64,000 bases of DNA from Nakamurella deserti (GTDB lineage Bacteria; Actinomycetota; Actinomycetes; Mycobacteriales; Nakamurellaceae), in contig NZ_QCXS01000003.1 of the NCBI RefSeq assembly GCF_003260015.1, forward strand, positions 238,315-302,314. Reading direction: 5' to 3'. The notes under the pieces are model-generated. The model did no database searches. It worked only from the letters and a program-made list of their open reading frames with translations, and was not told the origin of the DNA. The translations under genes and the position numbers were made by a program. Of the stretch, positions 44,601 to 50,539 are shown piece by piece. Position 1 is the first letter of the stretch. Every line of letters begins with the position of its first letter.

Positions 44601-44982
44601 CTTCGGCTGGGTGCGCACCGGCACCACGACCGCGCTCGACATGACGGCCCAGACCCGCGACCGGGCGGTGACCGCCGATCAGCGGCTGCGCAGCATCATC
44701 CAGATGCAGCCGACCGGTGCGACCGCCGGCAGCTGGGAGTACGCGGTGCCGACCGGCCGGTACAAGGTGACGTTCAGTGTGGGCGACCCGTCCTACACCG
44801 ACTCGGTGCACCGCATCCAGGTCGAGGGGCAGCCCGGGGTGACGTTCACGCCGACCAGCACCGAACGTTCCCGAGCGGTCACCGTGACCGTCGACGTGTC
44901 CGACGGCCGGCTCACGCTGGACGCCGCCGGCGGCACCAACACCAAGCTGCAGTACGTGGACATCGACCGCGTCAGCGGCTGA
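41617..44982 (+). CDS. Secreted protein: three malectin-like domains around an Ig-like domain and a GSDH-like propeller
   Basis: The protein has 1121 residues. AGGGGGA lies upstream of ATG 41617, and a signal peptide ends near residue 38. Order: malectin-like 1 (40-216), malectin-like 2 (224-392), SbsA/Big_5-like Ig domain (396-507; YTVKSTPANGTTGAVVNSSV), a six-blade glucose/sorbosone dehydrogenase-like propeller (about 512-955; YSSVVLGPDGKLYAGSIYGQ, HLTNSIALKNGKVYFAQGAM, YATGVRNAFDLVFHSNGHLY), and malectin-like 3 (about 962-1121). Each malectin copy ends GR-LT-D-GGTNTK. The propeller may bind PQQ or Ca2+ and oxidise sugars, or it may only bind them; catalytic residues are not certain. It is probably extracellular. 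Confidence 0.82.
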   Translation: MTSTLRRRAPWRARITLAVTAVVLAAGLPWSAPAAAAAGVDAQFVFQPATASTPAGYVADTGRAFDATRGYGWVRQDNPATPLDLSANTRLRTRTTVTPVQNRLIHVQYGDLVPRPTSGGNLTPGAWQYVVPNGRYTVTAGVGDQAGPGRTGCAAPCYDSFHTVRAEGVTLINRFQGSNARQYATGSATVEVTDGRLTVDAIGGTNTKLNFLTVAAVTTPPATGTRVDFTDAVTAPPAGYVADWGQPYGPRTSANQGSGLTYGWISPTDQTPVSLVGNGRNRNTGSAPVNQPDARLASFMHMQLGAATGRWELAVTNGAYEVTVAVGDAGTATDSAHWVDVENQNAMARFVPTVATRFSTVTRTVVVADGRLTLSPTGGTNTKIDYVDVVPVDLAGRPYTVKSTPANGTTGAVVNSSVTADNLLNPSGGAVDESTLTGDNVKLTRVADNARVSGGGVTSGGGDTVSFEPGVTLDGNTLYRFEITTGVKDVSGRSFMPFSSVFTTSNGSGPGVANVAFDALDSGAAKGNSYSSVVLGPDGKLYAGSIYGQIYRWTINADGTLGNQQTITTVRDHAVAAGWEGAPNRSVIGLAFDPASTPTAPILWITDNQAYLGEPTPDTTGAVARLTGPNLENYQAVLVNLPRSNKDHLTNSIALKNGKVYFAQGAMNAMGALDGTWEREEHLLSAAVLQLDPAKLPATLPVDVATADMKVPARSGVPAHTGTYDPYATTAPLTLYATGVRNAFDLVFHSNGHLYAPTNGSALGGNTPGTPTPYPASCARRADGGYTGPAAPALKGVLQEETDYVFDVRPGKYYGHPNALRCEYVLAAGNPTGYTGNPLFRFGAYPEGQKADPNFDLAGVYDAGLHASANGALEYRNSSVFGGALAGSLLVVRYHANQEVVAFSVNGTGGLSLPITGITGFTGLRQPLDIAQVPASGNLYVTELTDNPATTGIKLLRPRGTTATAVARIDFKPAAAALPAGYTADTGTAFSATTGFGWVRTGTTTALDMTAQTRDRAVTADQRLRSIIQMQPTGATAGSWEYAVPTGRYKVTFSVGDPSYTDSVHRIQVEGQPGVTFTPTSTERSRAVTVTVDVSDGRLTLDAAGGTNTKLQYVDIDRVSG

Positions 44983-44987
44983 GCCGA

Positions 44988-45010
44988 CGCCGGCCGGGTG
45001 GCGGCCGGCG
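44988..45010. terminator. Hairpin between convergent genes
   Basis: CGCCGGCC (44988-44995) pairs with GGCCGGCG (45003-45010) around a 7-base loop. It lies between the plus-strand gene ending 44982 and the minus-strand regulator ending 45043. Confidence 0.5.
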
Positions 45011-45042
45011 CACCCACCGCGTGCGGGTCGGCCCACGCCGGA

Positions 45043-46113
45043 TCAAGGTCCGGCCGCGGGCCCGTCGCCGCGGCGGTCCGGACCCGCAGCGGGCCGCGGG
45101 TCCGAGCCGGCGCCGAGCAGGCCACGGGTCAGCTCGACCCGGGACCGGACGCCCAGCTTGCCGAAGGCCCGCTTCACCCGGCTGTCCACGGTGTGCCGGG
45201 ACACACCCCCGGTGGCGGCGATCTCGGCGTTGGTCAGGCCCCGGGCGACCAGCTCGACGGTGCGCCGCTCGCCGTCGGTGAGCCGGGGCCAGCCGGCCGC
45301 GAACGCCGCGTCGTCGGCCGGCGCCGGTCGGGCACGGTCCGGTGCCGTCCGCGGCGTCGGGATCACCGGCGGCCCGGGCGGCGGCGAATCACCGGCGCCG
45401 CGGGCTCCGGCCCGCGCCACCGCGAGGGCGATCAGGTCCTGCCGGGCGGGCAGCTGGAGCTTGCGCAGGAGCTGCGCGATGTGCCAGCGGACGGTGCCCT
45501 CGCTCACCACCAGCCGGTCGGCGACCGCCCGGGTGGTGGGCGCGGCGGCCAACGCGGACAGGACGTCGAGTTCGCGGTCGGTGAGGTCGACGGCGACGCC
45601 GTCGGACCGGAGCACGGTCCGTGGCGAGGAACGCCGCAACGCGGTGATCAGGTGGGCGACGTGGTGGCGGGCCAGCCCGGGTTCCCCGGCGGCCACCGCC
45701 ACCAGCGACCGCCGGAGGGCGTCGGCCGGCAGGTCGGTGGTCAACCAGCCGTCGGCGCCGGCGGTCACGGCGGCGAGGAGGGCGTCCGGCGTCACCGCCA
45801 CGGGCGGCGTCAGCAGCACCACGCGGCCGCCCGATCCGTCGGCCAGCACCGCGTCGATGAGCGCCGGCAGTCCGCTGAGCACCGGATCCCCCGGCGCCCC
45901 CTCCCCCGCCCACAGGATGACCGTGAGATCCACGGCACCGGGACGGCCCCGGCGGTCCGGCGCGGCGACGGCGACACCGCCGTCCCGCAGTACGGAACGC
46001 ACCCGGTCCGACCACGGTCCCGGTGCGCCGACGAGCCGGACGCTGGGCGGATGCGGCCGAGCTCCGGCGGTGGTCGTCCCGGCGGGTTCCGGGCGTCCGG
46101 CGACGTCCGTCAT
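45043..46113 (-). CDS. LuxR-type regulator with two HTH domains
   Basis: The protein has 356 residues. The N-terminal ~150 residues resemble a degenerate response-regulator receiver (VRLVGAPGPWSDRVRSVL, VVLLTPPVAVTPDALLAAVT, AGADGWLTTDLPADALRRSL) without a clear phospho-acceptor Asp. Two LuxR/GerE HTH domains follow: residues 176-231 (LTDRELDVLSALAAAPTTRA then VSEGTVRWHIAQLLRKLQ) and 277-333 (LTDGERRTVELVARGLTNAE then VSRHTVDSRVKRAFGKLGV). A Pro-rich linker of about 45 residues joins them. One HTH per chain is the rule, so the tandem is odd. It is the only clear transcription factor in the window and a candidate regulator of the adjacent glycosidase and surface genes. Confidence 0.85.
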   Translation of the reverse strand: MTDVAGRPEPAGTTTAGARPHPPSVRLVGAPGPWSDRVRSVLRDGGVAVAAPDRRGRPGAVDLTVILWAGEGAPGDPVLSGLPALIDAVLADGSGGRVVLLTPPVAVTPDALLAAVTAGADGWLTTDLPADALRRSLVAVAAGEPGLARHHVAHLITALRRSSPRTVLRSDGVAVDLTDRELDVLSALAAAPTTRAVADRLVVSEGTVRWHIAQLLRKLQLPARQDLIALAVARAGARGAGDSPPPGPPVIPTPRTAPDRARPAPADDAAFAAGWPRLTDGERRTVELVARGLTNAEIAATGGVSRHTVDSRVKRAFGKLGVRSRVELTRGLLGAGSDPRPAAGPDRRGDGPAAGP

Positions 46114-46170
46114 GGCGGTCGATGCTAGACCGGAGGCCCCGCCGCGTCGGGCCGGCCGCCCCGACGCACG

Positions 46171-46202
46171 ACGACGGGCCCGCCGGTGGGCGGGCCCGTC
46201 GT
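46171..46202 (-). terminator. Terminator after the first GH16 gene
   Basis: A perfect 14-bp stem, ACGACGGGCCCGCC / GGCGGGCCCGTCGT, with a GGTG loop is 23 bases beyond the GH16 stop on the minus strand and upstream of the regulator gene. Confidence 0.75.
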
Positions 46203-46224
46203 GGACGTCAGCAGGGGGTGGGGA

Positions 46225-47442
46225 TCAGCCGAGGCGCTTCCAGGCCGAGGCGGTCTCGATCTGCGCCGCACCGGAGGTGGTGGTGACCGGGGCGGTGCTG
46301 CCCGAGGTCGGCACCGCGGTGCCGGTGGTGCCGGGGCTGTAGGTGTAGACGGAGATCCAGTCGATCTGCAGGTGGCCGTCCTGGGTGATGGCGTTGGCGC
46401 TGGTGGTCTCCGTCTGCAGGACCCAGTGCATCGGGCTGCTGGGGATGTTCTTGGTGTCGTTGCCCACGACCTGGCCGTCCAGCAGGTAGGTGACGCGGGT
46501 CGGCGTCCACTCCAGGCTCAGCGTGTGCCAGCTGGTGTAGGTGGTCTGGGTGTCGACCCAGGAGCAGTTCTTGCTCGGGTTGCCGACGCAGTGGTTGAAG
46601 GCCCACATCGTCCCCTTGAGACCGCCCTCGGGGAAGTCGATCTCGCCCTCGCTCCAGTTGTTGGAGTCCGGCCACAGCAGCCAGGCGGTCTTGTACCCCG
46701 ACAGCGCCTCGGACTTGAACCGGACGGAGAACTTGCCGTAGGTCTGGCCGGCCCACGGGGTGGTGACGATCGGGGCCGGGGCGGCGACCTGGGGGCGGCC
46801 GTTCTCCTTGTGCAGGAACATGTCCAGCACCCCGTTGTTGGCGGACAGGATGTTGCGGTTGTAGGTGCCGCCGTTGTAGGAGTCGGCGAAGCCGTGGTAG
46901 GTCGAGAACTTGTTCTTGTACACGTCACCGAAGGTGCCGGCGGCGGCGTTGGTGGTGAAGTCGTCGGAGAAGACCTGCTTCCAGCCGGGGAGATCGCCCT
47001 TGGGCATCGAGACGATGTCCGGCCCGTCCACCGTCGGCGTGCTGCTGACCACGAACGGCTTGGCGCTGTCCAGGGTGAGCCAGGCGCCGTTGTAGTAGGC
47101 GCACGTCCAGTAGCTGTAGGAGCCGGCGGGCAGGGTCTGGGTGGCGGTCTGGGTGTAGCCGCTGGTGCCGACGGTGACGTTCTGGGCCTTCACGAAGTCG
47201 AAGTTGGACCTGTCGGCCCCGCGGACGCAGACGCCGAACTTGGCCACCACCGTGGGCGACGTCGCCGTGACGGTCGTCGTGGCGGTGACCTCGAAACCCC
47301 GGACCGTGGCGGCCAGACCGCTCGAGCTCAGGGTGGGGGCGGCGGCGGCGCTGGCGGTGGCCGGCGCGGCGCCGAGGAGCAGCGACCCGAGGATGCCGGC
47401 GACGGCGGCGGCGCGGAGACGGCGGGCGGTGAACAGAGCCAT
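46225..47442 (-). CDS. Secreted GH16 glycosidase, copy 1
   Basis: The protein has 405 residues. ATG 47442 has GGAAGG upstream, and a signal peptide ends near residue 34. Residues 36-131 are an extra beta module with cysteines in GVCVRG and YWTCAYY. The GH16 jelly-roll follows (about 147-368) with the catalytic motif EGEIDFPEGG: nucleophile E267 and acid/base E272. TAWLLWPDSNNW and DGHLQIDWISVYTY are family landmarks. GH16 enzymes hydrolyse or transglycosylate beta-1,3/1,4-glucans or galactans; this subfamily's substrate is unknown. Unlike the other two copies it has a Thr/Ser-rich C-terminal tail of about 35 residues. It shares long near-identical DNA with the copy at 60896-62023. Confidence 0.9.
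   Translation of the reverse strand: MALFTARRLRAAAVAGILGSLLLGAAPATASAAAAPTLSSSGLAATVRGFEVTATTTVTATSPTVVAKFGVCVRGADRSNFDFVKAQNVTVGTSGYTQTATQTLPAGSYSYWTCAYYNGAWLTLDSAKPFVVSSTPTVDGPDIVSMPKGDLPGWKQVFSDDFTTNAAAGTFGDVYKNKFSTYHGFADSYNGGTYNRNILSANNGVLDMFLHKENGRPQVAAPAPIVTTPWAGQTYGKFSVRFKSEALSGYKTAWLLWPDSNNWSEGEIDFPEGGLKGTMWAFNHCVGNPSKNCSWVDTQTTYTSWHTLSLEWTPTRVTYLLDGQVVGNDTKNIPSSPMHWVLQTETTSANAITQDGHLQIDWISVYTYSPGTTGTAVPTSGSTAPVTTTSGAAQIETASAWKRLG
46881..46938 (-). repeat. Near-identical segment shared with the GH16 copy at 60896
   Basis: These 58 bases match 61450-61507 with a single mismatch, in the same orientation 14.6 kb apart, within the two GH16 coding regions. Similar stretches continue on both sides. 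This indicates a recent duplication or gene conversion. Confidence 0.8.
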
Positions 47443-47967
47443 GGGAGGGCCTTCCGGGACTGACGGACAGATGATCGGGCCGGCGTGTGGCGGATCGTCC
47501 GTGACCCTGGCCGGATACGCACCGTGTTGGTGGCATAACCGACAGTAAGCGTCCATGGCGCTGCGCAACAGGGTTTCCCGAGAACCGGGTCGCCGGGTGT
47601 CGGTGACGATGGGTGACCGGGCGGTCCCGTCCGGACGCCCCGCACACGACCGCCGACCTTCTCGACCGGTGGCTCACCGGACGCACGGTGACGGCGTAAA
47701 GCTCAGGTAACCGTTCGTACGTCAGTACGATCAATTGCTGGGAACACCGGTGATAATGGGGAGACCGTCGCACGGCTGGGCGCCGCCGCCCCCGACTGAG
47801 CATCCCGGCCGTCCCCTGACCGATGACGGTGTGATCTGGCCCACGGAACCGAACGGAGCAGCGCACGACGAAGCCCGGGGCCGGGATCCGGCCCCGGGCT
47901 CCGAGGATTGGGGGTGGCTGTGCGTGACCACGGCTCGAGCCCGCGGTCACGGACCGCGAGCGGCCGG
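47443..47967. other. Intergenic region upstream of GH16 copy 1
   Basis: This 525-bp gap contains the terminator of the OpgC-like gene (47872-47900). An AT-richer segment at about 47690-47765 contains the inverted repeat CGTAC-GTCA-GTACG (47716-47729), a possible regulator site for the minus-strand GH16 gene. No gene is supported. Confidence 0.35.
47872..47900 (-). terminator. Terminator after the OpgC-like gene
   Basis: A perfect 13-bp stem, AGCCCGGGGCCGG / CCGGCCCCGGGCT, with a GAT loop lies 67 bases beyond the minus-strand stop at 47968. Confidence 0.7.
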
Positions 47968-49155
47968 TCAGGCGGTGGGCGTCGCCGCAGCCGCCGTCGG
48001 CCGGCCCGGACGGCCGTAGCGCAGCAGCACGTACCCGTACATCACGAACAGCGACGCCACCGCGATCACCGTGGCCACCGCGCCCGGGACGTCGTCGCCG
48101 GCCACCACGGGCACCAGCACGGTGATCACGGTCAGCACGATGAACGACGCCAGGCTGCGCTTGCCGATGGTCTCCACCGGCGCCAGCCAACGGAGCCGGA
48201 ACGTACCCAGCAGCCAGCTCAGTCCCGCGTAGAGGGTGACGAACGCCGCCCAGGCGAGCACGAAGCGGCCGAGCCCCTGGTCGGTCTTGTCGTAGAACGC
48301 GTCGTGCAGCGCCGGCTGGATCCCGGGGATGACGCCCATCCGTGCGAACAGCACACCGACCAGCGTGACACCCGCCCAGAGACCGGCGCTGAGCACAAGC
48401 GCCCGGGGCGAGGTCAAGCGGCGGCGCAGCTCCAGGCGCTTCCAGTACCAGCCGACCGCCAGCGCGCTGAGGAACAGCAGCTGCCAGGCGCCCGCGTTGA
48501 ACTTGCTCGACTCACCGTTGCCGATGGGCAGGATGAACGCCGACGGCAGCGCCGAGGCGACCACGTACACGCCCACGCTGAGCACGCCGAGCAGCCAGGC
48601 GAGTCCGCCGGCCAGCAGAGCGGTGCCGATCATCGCCGACAGCAGCAGCAGCACGTACAGGCTCAGGATGTCGATGTCCGGCGGGTTGACCTGCAGCAGC
48701 AGCGTGTCCCGGACGGTGCCCCAGGTGCCGCCGTGGTCCTCGGTACGCGGGAGCCAGCCGACCGCGGGCGCGAAGTGGCCGGCCACCACCGCGAGCAGCA
48801 CGGTCAGCACGTGCGCGACGTAGAGCAGACCCGCCCGGCGCAGCAGCTTGATCTCCGCGGCGAGGATGCCGCCGCGGCCGATCCGTCCCGGCTGCACCAT
48901 GCCCAGCACCAGACCGGACATCAACACGAAGCCCGAGGCGCCGTCGACCCAGGGCGCGGGATGGGTGACCTTGTCGGCCAGCGTGCCCATCGCCAGATGG
49001 CTGAAGGTCATCGTGACGATGCAGATGCCGCGGATGGTGTCGATGGCGGCGTCACGGCGACGCGTCGGAGCCCCCACCGCCGTCGCAGCGCTCGCGACGT
49101 CGGCGGCGGGCTCAGTGGTGCGGGGGCCGGGCTCGCCGGGGCGGGTGACGGTCAC
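47968..49155 (-). CDS. OpgC-like polytopic membrane protein (acyltransferase superfamily)
   Basis: The protein has 395 residues from GTG 49155, with GAGGAG upstream. It has ten or so membrane helices. The start of the domain, RDAAIDTIRGICIVTMTFSH followed by LAMG, carries the D-x-RG and His pattern of OpgC/acyltransferase-3-type proteins, and HPAPWVDGASGFVLMSGLVL is an OpgC hallmark. OpgC adds succinyl groups to periplasmic glucans in proteobacteria; in this context it may acylate the extracellular polysaccharide. It shares orientation with a GT2 gene 151 bp upstream. Confidence 0.8.
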   Translation of the reverse strand: MTVTRPGEPGPRTTEPAADVASAATAVGAPTRRRDAAIDTIRGICIVTMTFSHLAMGTLADKVTHPAPWVDGASGFVLMSGLVLGMVQPGRIGRGGILAAEIKLLRRAGLLYVAHVLTVLLAVVAGHFAPAVGWLPRTEDHGGTWGTVRDTLLLQVNPPDIDILSLYVLLLLSAMIGTALLAGGLAWLLGVLSVGVYVVASALPSAFILPIGNGESSKFNAGAWQLLFLSALAVGWYWKRLELRRRLTSPRALVLSAGLWAGVTLVGVLFARMGVIPGIQPALHDAFYDKTDQGLGRFVLAWAAFVTLYAGLSWLLGTFRLRWLAPVETIGKRSLASFIVLTVITVLVPVVAGDDVPGAVATVIAVASLFVMYGYVLLRYGRPGRPTAAAATPTA

Positions 49156-49306
49156 TGCGGTACTCCTCGGGGTCGGGCGGCGGAACGGCGGCGGCCGGTC
49201 CTGCGACGGCGGGGCCGTCGCAGGGAGACGGCCGGAGTCGTCGGGAGCGACGTCGTCGTCGGAGCGGGCGGAGCGCCGTCCGGCCCGGGTGGGCCGGCCC
49301 GGCGGA

Positions 49307-50281
49307 TCAGCGGATGCGGTCGGCGACCCAGCGGGCGCCGGCCCGGGCCACCCCGAGCGAGCGCGTGGTCACGGTGCGGTAGACCGCCGAGCCCTGCGGA
49401 CCCAGCAGGCGCCAGCCCAGGAGCTTGCGCCCCGGGCCGGTGCGGATCAGGTAGGGCAGGCCCGACGACCGGGCCAGATCGCTCCAGCGCTCGATGCGCT
49501 CGGCGTCGTCGCCCCGGTGGGCGAACACCGCGTGGTCGACGTAGGCGTAGCTCTGCGGGAGCCGGGTCATCAACGGCACGTAGTTGGCGAGGATCTTCTC
49601 CACCGCCAGCAACCGGCGTTCGATCGCCCGGCTGACCTGACCGCCGCGCAACCGGTAATCGATGAGATAACGCTTGTCGGCCCAGTACAGCGGGGTCGCC
49701 GAACCGTGCGCGATTCGCAGTTCGAGATCGAAGTCGGTGGCCGACGTGTATTCCTCGGAGAAATACCCGACGTCGTCGAAACACGATTTACGGAACAGCA
49801 ACGACGAACCGTTGCGGGCCGGGCAGTTCTCGGCCAGCAGGTCGTCCATGTCGTGGCGGCCCGGTCGCGCATTCTGCACGCCGATGACCAGACCGTCCTC
49901 GGTGATCAACCGCGAGCGGCTGAAGACCACGCCGTACTCGGGCCCGAGGTGGTTCAGGACGTCGATCTGGTGGCGCAGCTTGTCGCGGTGCCAGCGGTCG
50001 TCGCCGTCGAGGAACGAGATGAGCGGGGCCTTCGCCTGCTGGATCCCGGTGTTGCGGGCCTGCGAGCCGCCCTGGTGGTCGTTCTGGATGAGCCGCATCC
50101 GCGGGTCACCGTCGAAGGCGGCGAGGATCTCCGAGACCGTGTCGTCGGTGGACCCGTCGTCGACCACCAGGTACTCGAATCGGCCCTCGGTCTGCGCCTT
50201 GACCGATTCGATCGCCTCGCGAATGAAAGGGCCCACGTTGTATGCCGGGGTAATGACAGTCACCAGGGGTTCGTCAGCCAT
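49307..50281 (-). CDS. Family 2 glycosyltransferase
   Basis: The protein has 324 residues. AGGAGAT directly precedes ATG 50281. GT-A motifs: PLVTVITPAYNVGPFIREAI, YLVVDDGSTDDT, GGSQARNTGIQQAK, and SFLDGDDRWHRDKL with the metal-binding DGDD. ATDFDLELRIAHG lies where the catalytic acidic site is expected. The middle part of the gene (about 49600-49900) has more A/T in third positions than its neighbours. It is divergent from the NRPS-like gene with 258 bp between, and a copy of the 17-base repeat lies there. It probably adds a sugar of the surface polymer. Confidence 0.9.
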   Translation of the reverse strand: MADEPLVTVITPAYNVGPFIREAIESVKAQTEGRFEYLVVDDGSTDDTVSEILAAFDGDPRMRLIQNDHQGGSQARNTGIQQAKAPLISFLDGDDRWHRDKLRHQIDVLNHLGPEYGVVFSRSRLITEDGLVIGVQNARPGRHDMDDLLAENCPARNGSSLLFRKSCFDDVGYFSEEYTSATDFDLELRIAHGSATPLYWADKRYLIDYRLRGGQVSRAIERRLLAVEKILANYVPLMTRLPQSYAYVDHAVFAHRGDDAERIERWSDLARSSGLPYLIRTGPGRKLLGWRLLGPQGSAVYRTVTTRSLGVARAGARWVADRIR

Positions 50282-50355
50282 ATCTCCTGAGGCTACCGGC
50301 GGGCTCGGGATCGATCCAGTTCCCGGGCGGACATCACAGTACGGACACGCCGACA

Positions 50356-50372
50356 TCCGTTCGGGACGCATT
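50356..50372 (+). repeat. 17-base repeat, copy 2
   Basis: The sequence is identical to 38856-38872 (TCCGTTCGGGACGCATT). It lies in the divergent promoter region between the GT2 and the NRPS-like gene, 184 bp before the latter. Confidence 0.45.
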
Positions 50373-50539
50373 TCAGGCACCGTCCGGAATCGGATGGTCA
50401 CGAAGCGACGCCGAACGCTGTCCGGAATACACCTCGCGTTTCCGTCGATAAGCTCATCCGTCGCAGCCTGCATCCGCGCGACGGACGCAGTGCCCACCCG
50501 AACGGCCGATCCGTGGCCGAGCCCCCCGTGGAGATCCCG

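Noticed and set aside
41140-45036. 1298-codon open frame on the minus strand opposite the malectin genes
   Set aside because: It is antisense to two well-supported secreted proteins and shows the low-complexity pattern of GC-rich shadow frames.
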